Assembly (NCBI GenBank): GCA_032871835.1
Contig: CM065298.1
Span: 15,877,096 to 15,941,095 of the forward strand
DNA: 64,000 nt
Source of the DNA: Dipteronia dyeriana
Lineage: Eukaryota; Streptophyta; Magnoliopsida; Sapindales; Sapindaceae
Direction of reading: 5' to 3'
Shown: positions 12,122 to 23,874 of the stretch, piece by piece
How the letters are laid out: every line of letters starts with the position of its first letter
How positions within the stretch are numbered: the first letter of the stretch is position 1
Made by a program: the position numbers and the translations under genes
Notes under the pieces: model-generated
The model's database searches: none
What the model was told of the DNA's origin: nothing
The model's input: only the letters and a program-made list of their open reading frames with translations

Positions 12122-12160
12122 TATAGGCCCCATTCCACAATATAAAATAAAAGCCCACAG
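12122..12160 (+). promoter_or_regulatory. Promoter elements of the NUP50 gene
   Basis: A TATA-like ATATAAAATAA (12139-12149) is followed by AAAGCCCAC, the reverse complement of a site II (TGGGCT) element. Site II motifs are common in promoters of plant growth and ribosomal-protein genes. The same arrangement, with a better TATA (TATATAAATA), survives in the duplicated copy at 45335-45354. The transcription start is inferred, not seen. Confidence 0.5.
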
Positions 12161-12229
12161 ACCGTCCAAAATATCAATATTAAATTAATTATAATAATTA
12201 AATAAAAGAAAAATAATAAAAACCCTCTT

Positions 12230-14440
12230 ATCATTGGATCTGCTCGTCTCTGTCCGTCTCTGTCTCGCTCTTTCTAGGGTTTTGGTTCTGCTACGTTCTG
12301 GTTTTCTTTTCAAGTAAGTCCCAATCCAACCTTGCTTTCTTTCTCTGTATTTCAATTTACCTTTGTTTCTGTTTATTCGGGCATTTATTCTTCTTTTATT
12401 GCATTTTCTTTCCATTTCAAGTTTTTGTGAATTTTCATTTCTGTGTTATTGTTGTTTGGTTCTTCAATTTTCGTATTCTTCTTTGTTATCAGGATCTTGG
12501 CTCTTAGCTTCTGTTTGTTTGCCCGGAAAATAAAAGCAAATGAAAATGAAAATGAAAGTGAAGAAGATGTCTGTCTTATGTTATATCTAGTTTGGCTAAC
12601 CACGATTTTAGGGTCTTGTTGTGTCTCGCTTAGTTTTGTAGAAAATCTCTAGACTTAGTTTATGAGTGAATATTAATTTGATGGATGTTCTTGTTTTCTG
12701 TATTGGTGATAGAAATTTCTGGGGATTTGGATTTTTTTTCTTTTCCTTTTTTATTTATTTAAGCTGATTCGCCTATTAGCTTTACGATATTGTTCTTTAT
12801 TCTGGTTTATTGGATATGTGTTACTTGCTTTTATTTTCGTCACCCTTTGTGTGCAAGTTGGCTACCTTTTGTTGTTAAAGGTGAGATTCATTTTTTTCTC
12901 GGCATTTTCCTTTTTTGGGATGCTTTTCCTTACGCTTTTTATGTTATAATATGTGCTGTGGAAAAATGCTGGGTAGCTAGTAATATATGGAAGCTTGGTA
13001 CAAGGTTTTAAATATTGGAAACAAAAATACGTATTTTGGAGATGATCAAGAAAAATTCCCTGTAAAATGGCTACATAAGAGTGTGTTTTGCTCTATTTCA
13101 TTGCATAGTTGCACTTCTATGTTGAAACTGTGCTTTAGAGTTTACACTCTAGATTCAAATGATTTTTTCTTAACCAAGTCTAATGAGATTTTGATGATGT
13201 TCTACTATTGTTTTTAATCAAAAACTCTTTATTGCTGTCATATGATCAGAAGTACTTGTCACATTAATTATGAGATGTTGGTGGCAGTGAAAACAAAATG
13301 CTCTGTATCATAGGAAGGGTTATTTATCTAATTTTAAATATTTTGGTGCAGATATTAATGTTAACCGTGTATAACATAAAATGAATGGATTTAGTTTCAT
13401 TGCTTGCTTTTATTGTATTTGTTTTCTTTACAAATAGGTGTCAATTGTCTGTATTATATACAGATAAAGTCATAAAGGACAATTATGTGGAGTTCAGTTA
13501 TTGCTAGTGATGAGACTGACTTTTTCATTCTACAGAATATATTTAGCATTTTAGAACCTATACTATTTTTTGTCCTTTTTCTTTCTTTTAAATTACTTGA
13601 AATAAATGATTGAAAAATTCAAAATAGTGCTTAATGTGGGTTGTTGGATCTTTCTGTGGTGCCTCCCTTGGTTTAGTTGACTGTTCTCTAGTTCATGGAA
13701 TTATTCCGTGTATGATATATTTGTTCTGCGAAAACAGTTTGGATTTTGGTATTATAAGTGTTAATTCTAATAATCAGCATGAAATAGAACTTAACATTTC
13801 GTTGATAATAAAATATATATAAGAGTTTAGTTTATGTTATTTGCTGTTATTCAGCCAATTATTTTGGTTTTCTATTTTTTAAACTCTGAAATATATAAAC
13901 ACAGCTTCTCACTTATCCTGACTAGAATTCATTAAAGTTGAGTGCCTCATAAATGTCAACTTTCAAAAGCTTTATTAATTTTTTTTTTTGCGTCTACATC
14001 CATAGAAGATTACTATTTGCAGAGGAATAATCCTTTAAAACTCTGCTTGGCATAATAAATGGGTGTGTTGCATGGATACTCACACGCTAACAGCGCTAAT
14101 GGTTAAGTGTATACTTCAACTATCCACGCATAGTTTTTGGTAGGATGTAATAATTCTTCAGTGGTCTGTGAGGTCATAAAGACTCAAATACTCATGTGGA
14201 TAAGTTTATACCTTAACTCATTCTGCACTTTTAATTACAATTATCAGTCTTTACATAGATCTACAGAACATTGACCTTTACATAGGCTTTACTATAGTTT
14301 GTGGAACTAATAATGTCTTCTTGTCATTCATGCTTTCCCATCATCTAGATACAATATGGAAAAGTATTAATTTTCAAGTGCACATCATTAATTTGCTTGG
14401 TATTAATGCTTTTGGGAAAATCATTATTGATGATCTGCAG
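12230..14440 (+). other. NUP50 5'UTR exon and 2.1-kb leader intron
   Basis: The likely leader exon ends at 12313 in TTTTCAA before a consensus donor GTAAGT. The matching acceptor is ATCTGCAG at 14433-14440, giving an intron of 12314-14440. The exon is CT-rich with AGGGTTTT, typical of plant leaders. Splicing is inferred from site quality and from conservation: 12205 to about 13850 is closely matched by 51090 to about 52930, including the donor. Short open frames inside the intron have no domains and are not genes. Confidence 0.7.
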
Positions 14441-14506
14441 ATATCAAAGTTCACCCAAGTTTGTTGGCACAAAGTTCCAAGTTTTAGTCCATTTGATTGA
14501 TTATTA

Positions 14507-15844
14507 ATGGGGGATGCAGAAAATACCCTTCCTCCTTCAAAGAAGAGGGCTGCTGGAAGGGAGATCTCCCGGGATAACCCTGGTCTTGATGACGATGAAG
14601 ATTCTTCTGAACTTGAAACTGGAACTTTTAAGAAGGCTAGTGAGGAGGTTCTTGCAGGCAGAAGAATTGTTAAAGTTCGCCGTGCTCAAACCACATCCAC
14701 TCCCACATCTAATCCTTTTGCTGGTATCCGCTTGGTCCCTTCAGCTTCAGCTGAACCTAGTGTTAAAGTTACAACTGAAGCTGTAGCTTCTAGTGAGAAG
14801 GAAGATGCAGAAGGTTCCAAAAATGATGCCTGCAAAAAAACTGAAATGGGGGAAAATGAGAACAATAAGCAGTCCGAAAGCAAGGTTGATGAGCCAGCTG
14901 CTGAAACAGTTGTTAGCAAGGAGGCTGATGAGGATGAAGACAAGAGTAGTAAGCAATCAGAAAGCAAGACCGATGAAGCGGCATCTGGAGCCGTTGCAGA
15001 TAAGCAGAGTGAAAAGGATTTGGAGAAGAGTGCCATTGTCATTGAGGCAGCAAAAGATGAGGTGGATAGTGATAAGGCAGCTGGAGTAGATAAGACTGAA
15101 AGTGAGGATAAGAAAGATAACAGTCATGAAAATGCAGATTCAAGTGCAGATGGTTCCTCGCTGAATTCATTCCAACAACTTTCAAGTAGCCAAAATGCCT
15201 TCACTGGACTTGCTGGGACTGGTTTTTCTAATACAACATTCTCCTTTGGGTCTCTAAAGGAGGGGTCTGCATTGGGTTCTAGCTCTGGTTCTCTTTTTGG
15301 ACTGAAAAGTGACCAACCTTCTTTTGGTTTTGGTCTTTCTAACAATGGAAATTCTTCCCTCCTTAAAGCAGCTGGGGCTTCTATTATTTCGAAGAGCGAG
15401 GGAGCTGGTTTCCCATCAATGCAAGAAGTTGTGGTGGAGACAGGTGAAGAGAATGAGACAGTGGTTTTCACAGCCGATTCAGTGCTTTTTGAATATCTTG
15501 ATGAGAGCTGGAAGGAGCGGGGTAAGGGAGAAATTAAGGTGAATATATCTACAAGTGCTGCAGGAAGAGCCAGGCTTCTCATGAGGACCAGGGGAAATTA
15601 CAGGTTGATTTTGAATGCAAGCCTTTATCCAGACATGAAGCTCACAAATATGGAAAAGAAAGGCATTACTTTTGCCTGCATAAATAGTGCTAGTGAAGTA
15701 AAAGAAGGCCTTTCTACATTTGCATTGAAGTTCAAGGACGGTTCGGTGGTGGACGAGTTTCGGGCAGCTGTTTTGGCACATAAAGATAAAACAGCAACAG
15801 TTTTGAAGACGCCAGAAAATTCCCCCAAGGCTTCAGATGATTGA
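14507..15844 (+). CDS. NUP50: NUP50-type nucleoporin with Ran-binding domain
   Basis: 445-residue protein in one exon. Residues 1-60 carry the NUP50 N-terminal motif (KKRAAGREISRDNPG, then GTFKKASEEVLAGRRIVKVRR, slightly over 20 if joined), which in this family binds importin-alpha. Residues about 95-215 are a charged Lys/Glu/Ser linker with a repeated KQSESK-x-DE phrase. Residues about 230-290 hold degenerate FG motifs (FSFGS, LFGL, FGFGL) typical of nucleoporins. Residues about 305-435 form a RanBD1 domain (VLFEYLDESWKERGKG, then RLLMRTRGNYRLILN). Known role: a mobile nuclear-basket nucleoporin that helps disassemble import complexes with Ran and importin-alpha. The start is the first ATG after the leader intron, is preceded by in-frame stops, and gives a complete N-terminal motif. 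No damage is seen, so the gene looks functional. Confidence 0.95.
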   Translation: MGDAENTLPPSKKRAAGREISRDNPGLDDDEDSSELETGTFKKASEEVLAGRRIVKVRRAQTTSTPTSNPFAGIRLVPSASAEPSVKVTTEAVASSEKEDAEGSKNDACKKTEMGENENNKQSESKVDEPAAETVVSKEADEDEDKSSKQSESKTDEAASGAVADKQSEKDLEKSAIVIEAAKDEVDSDKAAGVDKTESEDKKDNSHENADSSADGSSLNSFQQLSSSQNAFTGLAGTGFSNTTFSFGSLKEGSALGSSSGSLFGLKSDQPSFGFGLSNNGNSSLLKAAGASIISKSEGAGFPSMQEVVVETGEENETVVFTADSVLFEYLDESWKERGKGEIKVNISTSAAGRARLLMRTRGNYRLILNASLYPDMKLTNMEKKGITFACINSASEVKEGLSTFALKFKDGSVVDEFRAAVLAHKDKTATVLKTPENSPKASDD

Positions 15845-16439
15845 AAGATGCACAGCACAGATGTTCTTTCCCTTTCATGGAGAAAAGGAATCTTGTTTAG
15901 AGTTTGGTTATTCCTAAGCCCTTATGTAGCAGAGAGTTAACGGAGTCGGATTCTTTTTGTTGTTGTTCACTGTTCAGTCTAGTCTGCAGGATATTTCAAC
16001 TTTTTTTTTTTCTTAAGAAAAATCATTTCTGGGTCGGGTAAATCTTTGGTTTTAAATGCATAATTTTACAGCTACAAAGACACCATGTTTGACACTTCTA
16101 TAGTTGCTACCCTTTAGCTGGGATATACATTAAAATGCAATGTTGCAGTAAGCAGTACATGATTGGTCTTTCAAATTTTACCTCTTATTATGCTCTTCTA
16201 AGTAGATTATTTGTAAGATGTGAATGTGATGATATCTGAATAGCAAGAAAGTTATTATTATTATTTTTTTAAAATATCACGTGTGGTGGTAATGATGAAA
16301 TGATATTGTGGGACTGTTGAATGAGAGTCTTAATCCTGACGGTGGTAAATAGTAAATAGTGAGAAAGTATTGGGTGGTTTCAGATTTCATTTTCATACTG
16401 CATAGTAATTTTTAGTGGTTATTATTATAATTGGGTTAC
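15845..16439 (+). other. NUP50 3' region and intergenic sequence
   Basis: T-rich, 3'UTR-like sequence follows the stop codon, with no clear AATAAA in the first 250 bases. No other gene is seen before the MITE at 16443. Confidence 0.4.
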
Positions 16440-16442
16440 TAA

Positions 16443-18034
16443 GGTCCCGTCCTGCAGCTGTTTTTCAGTTCGTTTTCATTTTTATTTTTCAAAAACGATT
16501 TTAAAAATGCGTTCGTTAACTGTTTTTATTTTATTTTATTTTATTTAAAAAAAAAACACAAAATCAGTGTTAAAAGTAAAAGATTTGAAAAACAACAAAT
16601 ATTTGTTTTTTCATTTTTCGTTTTTGTTTTACATATTGTTTTTCATTTTTTTTATATTAAAAAAAATCTTAAACTATTAATTGTACTGTTATACGTTTGA
16701 TATGACTAGGACAAGACGGAACAAAATTTTAAAATTACCAAAATGCCCCTCTTATATATAATATTAAAATATATATTATATAGTAATATAAATATATTAA
16801 AATATATAATATTATAATATATATTATAATATTTACATAATTAGAAAATTAATATATATATTAATATATATTAATATATATTATATATCATATAATTGAT
16901 ATATATTACTTATATAAATATTATACAAAATATTATATATTATAATATTTACATAATTAGTAAATTAATATATAATATTGACTTAGAAATTGGTCAACCT
17001 CTTATTGATCAGTGGATCAAAAAAGGATTATCAGAAAATCAATAAAGCTTGGATATTTGTGTTTAATGGCTTTCTAAATAGTTCTCTTCTCCTGATCTTC
17101 AGACAGTTCTATGTCTGAAACTGTGATTCTTTAAGATCCTAGTATGCTCTGTGCTTGCCTCGTATGAGGATCCTGCATATCAGAACAGATTTTGTACTGG
17201 TTTAGTATATCGGCTGGACACCCTGGACACATCCGGAACCAGAATGATGTTGGCTAGGATGAACTCAGGTTTAACAAAGGCCCGTACTGACTAGTTTGGC
17301 TTTTGAGATCTCCATCCATCTCTGACAGTATCTGGCCAGTAAGTACCCTATTAAGGCCGTTGGAAAGGCCGTCTGTGGGGAAAACCAGGCTTTGGTTCTT
17401 TCTGAGAGATGGTAGTGGTTAGATTATAATATATATATTATAATATATAATATTTTATAATTATGTAAATATTATGAAATAATATTCTATTATTAATATA
17501 ATAATATATTATATATTATTATATGTAGATATTATATATTTATATAAATATAATATAAAAAATATAATAATATTTCAAATATAAAAAATATAATAATTTT
17601 TAATATATAAAATAATATATTATAATATAATTATAATATTATTATATATATAAATTATAATTATTTATTTATAATTTAAGAGTTTAGTTTTGATTAATTT
17701 GTTTTTTTGAATTAATTTTTGATGTGTTACTTTTGTTTAATTTAAAAATTACAATACAAAAATTATATTGATTAATTATTTAATCAATTTGTTTATAGTT
17801 GTAATAATATTAAATAAAATACTAAAATTGATATTTCAATTTTTAATAGTTTTCGGTTAACCTACCGGATGCGTTTTTTCCGTTTTCATTTTTAAAATAC
17901 AACTTTCAATATTTACTACCAGACGCGTTTTCAGAATTCGAAAATGAAACCAAAAAGACTGTTTTCGTTTTCATTTTCATTTTCATTTTTATTTTCAAAA
18001 AACAGCAACCGAAAAACGCTTACAGGACGAGCCC
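16443..18034. mobile_element. MITE-like element, family B (GTCCCGTCCTG ends), copy 1
   Basis: The ends are inverted repeats: GGTCCCGTCCTGCAGCTGTT on the left, and GGGCTCGTCCTGTAAGCG on the minus strand at the right. The possible 3-bp target duplication is TAA (16440-16442) against TCA (18035-18037), imperfect. The arms carry blocks shared with family B at 25.2-27.1 kb (GTTCGTTAAC, AAAAGATTTGAAAA, TTAATTGTACTGTTAT, TTTTTGATGTGTTACTTTTG). The middle is almost pure AT except for an island of ordinary composition at about 16980-17427. No transposase is seen. Confidence 0.75.
16980..17427. other. Non-AT-rich island inside the family B element
   Basis: About 450 bp of balanced composition sits abruptly between AT-only arms, and no match occurs elsewhere in the window. 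The plus strand has an uninterrupted stretch of about 45 codons at roughly 17155-17290, and another of about 20 codons near its start. The source is not recognised; it could be a captured gene fragment or a separate insertion. Confidence 0.5.
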
Positions 18035-18539
18035 TCAACTTTTTTCATTTTCTTAAGATTTTGCACTGTTACTGCTGATCTATATAATAGGAAGAAAACC
18101 CATTTGATTGGATTGTTTTCTGAAAACAATTTTTGGAAACAATTCTAAATACTAGTTTGAAATTTAAAAATGGTAATATTAGACGGTGATATGTTCACTG
18201 TTGAGAGAATGACTAGGTTATTTTGTAAGGTTATAAAATAAATTATGTAATATTATAAAGTCAAAAATATGTAAAAATCTGAGATTTTTTTCCGGTAAGT
18301 ATATAGGGTTTAAAAAATAAATAACACTTTTTGGAGGTGACGTTTCAACACTGTCACTGCTTTAATAACTTATGTTTAAAAGCCACAAATTATGGTGAAC
18401 GGATAAAAATACCCCCAATAGTTGTTCCATCAGAATCTTTCATTCATTTTTTTACAGTGAAAGTTATGAAATAGATAGAGAAAGTTTCGTTGAAACTCAG
18501 GCGCTACGCAGACGCATTCGGGGGTCGAGGAGGCACTGC

Positions 18540-19270
18540 CCCCGGAGCTTTTTTTTCTGGTTAGTACTTTAAAAAAAATATTATCGATCCTTTGAAAAAT
18601 CTTCTTGATCATTTGACAAAAAATCTCGATCCTTTGAAAAAAATCTCGATCCTTTGAAAAATCTTCTCGATCATTTGACAAAAAATCTCGATCCTTTGAA
18701 AAAAATCTCGATCCTTTGAAAAATCTTCTCGATCATTTGACAAAAATTCTCGATATTTTGAAAAATATTCTCGATCCTTTGAAAAAAATCTCGATTCTTT
18801 GAAAAATCTTTTCGATCATTTGATAAAAAATCTTGATCCTTTAAAAAAAAATCTCGATTCTTTGAAAAATATTTTCGATTCGATTCTTTGAAAAAAATCT
18901 CGATCCTTTCAAAAAAAATTTCGATCATTTGAAAAATATTCTCGATCATTTGACAAAAATTCTCGATCCTTTGAAAAAAAATCTCGATCCTTTGAAAAAT
19001 ATTATCGATTCGATCATTTGAAAAAAATCTCGATCCTTTGAAAAATTTTCGCGATCCTTTGAAATTTTCTTGATCCTTTGACAAATGTTCGATTATTTCA
19101 ATTCTTTCAAAAATATTCTCGATTCTTTCAAAAATAAGCTCGATCATATTAAAAAAAAAGGCTCGATTTGGCTACAAATATGCTCGATTTAACTAAACAT
19201 TATTTTGAAAAATAAAATATTCGATCCTTTGAAAAATAAAATGTTCATACAAAGATTGGACAACAAATTA
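18540..19270. repeat. Minisatellite, about 19-21 bp degenerate unit
   Basis: Around thirty tandem copies of a unit like CTCGATCCTTTGAAAAAAAT, with variants (GATCATTTGACAAAAA, TCGATTCTTTGAAAA). Spacing is irregular. The minus strand has a 158-codon open frame (18671-19147) made wholly of the repeat, with recurring IFxRIE and FF-K phrases. It is judged a by-product of the array and not a gene. Confidence 0.92.
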
Positions 19271-19770
19271 TAACGAATGGAAATATTGTTAAATCACACA
19301 GAAATATATAAAAATATATAAACGAAGATTACAAATATAGGTTATCCTCTTCTACAGAATCTGGAGAGAGACAAGTTTTTTGGAGAGAGAGAAGAGTTAT
19401 CGTTTTCAAAGTGTAGATAGAAACACAATGAGATTAAAAAATAGATTATTTAAGGGTAATTTGGATAGTTCACTATAATTGATGTCTTTTAAACTTAAAT
19501 TATTAAAACGGTGACATCACTGAAATACACATATAAAAAATATGACATATCTCACCATTTTCAGTTCAATGATTGCCACATGTACATGCCTGCAACCACC
19601 CAATAAAAGGGTCACCTTTTATAAGTATGCCTTTGTCCCTTGTAGTTTATCTGCATGCCTTTGTCCAATGTAAGCCTACTTTCCCCACATGCCAGCATCT
19701 TCTTTCTCAACCACTTGTTTTTCTTTGCAACTCAATTATTATAAAGACCTAAATGACCTTGAATTACTTC
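19271..19770. other. Intergenic region, no gene seen
   Basis: No coding region. Parts of 19560-19770 (for example TTGCAACTCA-ATTATTATAAAG) resemble 23350-23385, marking a local duplication around the thionin-like locus. Confidence 0.4.
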
Positions 19771-19779
19771 AATTCTGGA

Positions 19780-19985
19780 TTCATTTTAGTCATTAATATA
19801 AACTCAAATTATAATTATACGTTTATTTTTTTTTATTACATCAAATGTAAACTAAAATCTTCCAAATTCTTGTATGAGTGAGAATCAATCCCATAACCTA
19901 TTGTACAACAATTTTCAATTATCAACTAAGTTTGTGAGTATGTAGTAATTTAGTAATCTGGTAATTACCAAATAGTAGCCAATTT
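19780..19985 (-). mobile_element. tRNA-derived SINE-like repeat, copy 1
   Basis: Read on the minus strand it has a degenerate A-box-like TTAGTTGATAATTG followed by a B-box-like GGGATTGATTCTCACTC, the spacing of a tRNA-derived SINE head. A 3' part ending in a T/A-rich tail follows. A closely similar copy is at 23875-24065. The assignment rests on box-like motifs and repetition only. Confidence 0.45.
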
Positions 19986-20240
19986 CTCAGTTCCAGTATA
20001 GTCACTGAATTTGTGCGAACAGAAGTGAGAAACATAATATTAATTATCAATTAATATAGAGCAGTGCTATTGGCACACCCCTTACTGGTTTATTTATGTC
20101 AATTTCTTAAAATTTTAATTTAATTAAATATAATTAAATAATTTTATTTAATTTTTTGATTTATTTCCAAAACTACCCTTTTATTTATTTTTCAAGTTTA
20201 ATACTCTTCATCTCTAATCTCTCTATATGTCTATCTCTTA

Positions 20241-20636
20241 GAGCATCTCCAATACAAATATGTATTTTTGAGTTTCTAAATAGTATTACATTAGCATTTC
20301 TATTTATTATAGACCCACTTTTTTTTTTTAGATAAATATATGTTCACATCTCCAATGCAATTATATAAAATCAAATATGTATCAATTTTATGACCAATCA
20401 TAATAAAACAATTATTCAATTATCTCTCATCTTTAATTTTAAAATTAATTTCGCTTTAATATTATTGGTGGAAAAAGTTAGAAATCCTAACCAACATTTC
20501 TAGAAGAGTTTCTAGAATTAGAAACCCAATTCTATATTCACTAACTTTTTCTCCATATTAAAGCTAGATAATTTTAACTATCTATTTTATGTGGCACTCA
20601 ATTTTCTCTAAATGCATATTTGCATTGGAGATACTC
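20241..20636. mobile_element. MITE, family C (GAGCATCTCCAAT ends), copy 1
   Basis: 396 bp with terminal inverted repeats GAGCATCTCCAATACAAATA and GAGTATCTCCAATGCAAATA (minus strand), and the 3-bp target duplication TTA (20238-20240, 20637-20639), as for PIF/Harbinger (Tourist-like) MITEs. An internal AGAAACTC-TTCTAGAA inverted motif is present. A second, reverse copy lies at about 41769-42185. Confidence 0.85.
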
Positions 20637-20650
20637 TTACCTCCATTGAA

Positions 20651-20651
20651 T

Positions 20652-20698
<47 letters not shown>
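20651..20698. repeat. (AT)n microsatellite
   Basis: About 24 AT units with one interruption at the left. Confidence 0.95.
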
Positions 20699-20699
<1 letters not shown>

Positions 20700-20703
<4 letters not shown>

Positions 20704-21400
20704 TTTGAGTTTTCTTTTTTAAAATTGATATCCGTCGTAGGTTTTAATAACGGAATTTAAACTATCACAAAAAAAAAAGACATTCGCACCGTAAAAAAGA
20801 AAAGAAAACAAGAAGCTCCATATGTCATGTGCTTGATATGTTATTGATGTTCTGCTGTCCGCTTGAGTGTTTGCATCGGCTGCTATTAGGGTTGGCTTGA
20901 TGTAGCAGTTTTTTCACTTTGATTTGGCATTGGAAATATGAAGAAGAGTCACAATCAGAATAATCAGAAAAACTTCTCAAGGGAGAACAACACAAATACC
21001 ATAATTTGTTAAGCCCCCTATTGACTAAAGATTTATGAACGACATCCGGATCATCGTCTATATCATTAAAAGATATACTTCATGTCATTATCATACAATT
21101 CTTTCATATGTTTGATATCATTATCGGACTCTTCTATAATATTTCGTATGTATAATAAGAAGCAAATTTCAAGGTTTGAGTTAAGAAAAATAATAATTCA
21201 AGAAACATATTATAAGAATGTGTTTTTTTTTTATGAAAAGGAATATGAGATTTAATTAGATTTACATTTCAGAAGATTTTTTCCCTTAAATTACATATCC
21301 CTTAAAATAATTTTGATAAAAGAAAAAAAAAAGAATACTAAGTAATTAAAAATTGAAGTATAAATAGGCAAATAATGGGTGTACTAATAGCATTACTGAT
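20700..21400. other. Intergenic region, no gene seen
   Basis: No coding region or clear element end was found. Many poly-A/T tracts. Confidence 0.4.
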
Positions 21401-21768
21401 TAATATAATCCAAGTGATTATTAAATTGCCCGTGAAGTTAGGTTAGTTGTCCAATTAGTGAACAGTGAAGTTATCATATGATTTGAATTTGTCATTTAGT
21501 AACCCGTGACCCTTTGAAAAGCATCGCTACTCACTGCTCACTACTCACCAGTGGAAGCCATGGAATCTAACACAAGTTGAGTCACTTTATGTTTTTTTTT
21601 TTGTTTTTTTTTTCAATTCTAATCAGCTTTTACACAAATGGGTATTTGATCATACAAAGATACATAAACACTAGCAAACTCGATTATCTGATAACAATTG
21701 CAACAAATCAAATCAGAATTCAAACTCAAACTTATTTAGTACAAATATGGATGGAGGATGGTGATCAT

Positions 21769-22182
21769 TCAACTCTTGATGCATGTCTCTGAGCAGGAGT
21801 TCACACAGCCTTCCACTTTCTCTGCAGCTGACGAACAAAAACAACCAAAAATCAATGTAAAAAACAACCAAAAATCAAGACACTAAACCGTTTTGCAGCG
21901 TTAACGTTATTATTGATATGATAAACTAAGATCTTGTTCGAAAAACGTATGGAATTCCATATCTTATAACACTTTTATTTAAATAACATATACAATTTAA
22001 TCACCTCCACCCAAGAAATGTGAGATTCTCACACTACTTCACCTTATAAACCTCATCTATATATCTCAAGGAAATTACATTGAAGGGTGGTGAAAATCTA
22101 ATATACCCATATGGAAGATGTAATTCTAGTATTTAATGTTACAAACTCTAACATTATAGCATTGAAAAGAAAAAAATTTGCA

Positions 22183-22230
<48 letters not shown>

Positions 22231-22521
22231 ACCAGGGTCATGTTTGGTGCTAAAGTGGGTGCACAAGGAGGTGGCACAACCAAGCTTGCAGAAGTTGTTG
22301 GTGTCCATGAGAGTGTGTATAGGGGGAGGAGTGAGAATGCAATCTTTCAAGCACTCAGCTGCACAACCAAAAGTAGTATTTGCACTTGTTAGCACACAAG
22401 TGATGAAGCAAATACCATAGCATTGCTTGAAAGAGGTGGCATCTGCTCTACACTCCTCAACAATAACCCCCAAAACCAGACACACCATCAAAAGGCACTC
22501 CACTGATCTTCTTCTTTGCAT
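21769..22521 (-). CDS. Thionin-like cysteine-rich secreted protein, copy 1
   Basis: Two coding exons on the minus strand, 22521-22233 and 21827-21769, total 348 nt (115 residues). The donor is CCTG|GTATCT; the acceptor GTCAG is the one conserved in copy 2, and a second in-frame AG lies 6 nt further on. The protein starts with a basic, hydrophobic signal peptide (LLMVCLVLGV, cleavage probably after about residue 25). The mature part has many paired cysteines: CYGIC, CAAEC, CKLGC and, from exon 2, CVNSCSETC. This spacing fits plant thionin-like proteins, small secreted peptides often linked to defence; activity is not shown here. The short intron starts with a CT/TA microsatellite. The gene looks intact. 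It is missed if only single open frames are used, because exon 2 encodes only 19 residues. Confidence 0.85.
22183..22230. repeat. (AT)n(AG)n compound microsatellite in the thionin-like intron
   Basis: About 12 AT units followed by about 12 AG units, ending at the splice donor of the minus-strand gene. Copy 2 has a longer, interrupted GA-rich version at 40808-40878. Confidence 0.95.
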
Positions 22522-22605
22522 TTTCTCTTCTTCCCTTTTCTACAAAAAAGCTATATAATGAGTTCGATCGATACAAACTGAGCTCCAACAATTAATGTAT
22601 TATTA

Positions 22606-22613
22606 TTATATAG
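22606..22613 (-). promoter_or_regulatory. TATA box of thionin-like copy 1
   Basis: CTATATAA on the minus strand, about 85 nt before the ATG, in a block (AGTGGGGCTATATAAT) conserved in copy 2 at 41267-41274. Confidence 0.65.
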
Positions 22614-22775
22614 CCCCACTTTTAGTAAATGTTACAAGTAAAAAGTATATTTCCCCAACGGTTAAATTTAATTTTGGATTTGCAAAATAGAATAAAACAT
22701 TTATTTATCTGTAGTCTGTTGACTATAAGTTTTGGATTAGACGACTTAAGTATATTTAATTTGTTCCATTAAGTG

Positions 22776-23870
22776 CCGCTCTTAGCTCGAGTGATATGCA
22801 CTTCTTTATACACGTTAGTCGTGGGATTTAAATTACTTTATTGCATAAGTTTATGTTTTGTAGTTATAGAGGTAAATATCCAAAATATATATGTAATTAT
22901 TGTTTTCAGCAGGTCCGACAAACATCAATTAATCATTTGATGCTAGATTTTTTTACTAGGATTATAATCAGAGTGGATATTAGAAACTATTGATTTGCAT
23001 TTCAATTACATAAATTCAATTTTGATTGTATATATACTTGTAAAATGAACACCATAAATTTAAGTATCAGGGTATTTTAATTAGGTGAGATGCTAATTTG
23101 AATTGGCAAGATGCAACATTCTAAATAAGCCCGTGACCCTTTATAAATATAATCATCCATGATTAGTAGAAAGCCATCTAAACAGCCTGCGTTTCTGCAA
23201 CCAAATAATAACATTTTCGATTTTCATTTTTGAAATCATCTGACACATCTATATGGTCACGGTCTCACGGACAACAATTCATGTGACTGGAGATTTATCA
23301 AATTTAATATTGTAGGGTTAAAGGAAACGTCACTCATCGGATCTTGTTTTCCTTGGCAACTCAACTCACTTATTATAAAGAAATAGCACATTTAATCGAA
23401 AAGAAATTAGGGGTTTATATTTTTACTGGGAAATATTGTTTTTTTTGTTTTTATTGTTTTTAGTTTTTACCAAAATTTCCGCCGAAGAGATATATTTATC
23501 TCTATACCAGATTAAACACAATGAGAATTAAACACACTAAGAATTAACCATACAAATTTTATACGTTAGTAATTAAACCAGTGGGTGTGTTTAATTGAAG
23601 AAGAACGATAATACGTTTAATTGATGAAAACCGGTGGTGATTTAATTAAAAAATAAAATAAAATAAAACTGGTGTGTTTAATTTTAGAAAACATGTGGTG
23701 TGTTTAATTGAAGAAAACCAACGTATTTAATTGAAGAAGACTTGTGTGTTTAATTGAGAAATCATTAAAGATATTATTGTCTCATCAATGAAAAGTTTGG
23801 TAAAAACAATAAAACTACAGATACTGGGTAAAATAAAAACTCAATTAATTATATGGTTAGTTTCAATTTT
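22776..23870. other. Intergenic region, no gene seen
   Basis: No coding region. Near 22780-22870 a degenerate tRNA-like phrase (CTTAGCTCGAGTGATATGC, then GTCGTGGGATTTAAATT) could be a SINE relic. 23530-23760 repeats GTGTTTAATTGAAGAAAA-type phrases several times. Confidence 0.4.
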
Positions 23871-23874
23871 AACC

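Larger units (their letters stand above)
21400..22775. repeat. Duplicated thionin-like locus, copy 1
   Basis: The segment matches 35755-41403 in the same orientation: GAAATTGCCCGTGAAGTTAG-like start, GTAACCCGTGACCCTTTGAA, both exons, the promoter and about 180 bp beyond. Copy 2 is interrupted by at least three insertions. This copy therefore preserves the empty sites: TGGAATCTAACACAAG (21560-21575) for the MITE at 37684, and ACAAATGGGTATTTGATC (21635-21652) for the insertion at about 38462. Confidence 0.9.

Noticed and set aside
14686..15042. Minus-strand 118-codon frame
   Set aside because: Shadow of the low-complexity Ser/Lys/Glu region of NUP50.
18671..19147. 158-codon minus-strand gene
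   Set aside because: Wholly repeat-encoded with no conserved domain or start context.
18540..19270. CRISPR-like direct repeat array
   Set aside because: Units are contiguous and degenerate with no unique spacers, in a plant genome; this is a minisatellite.
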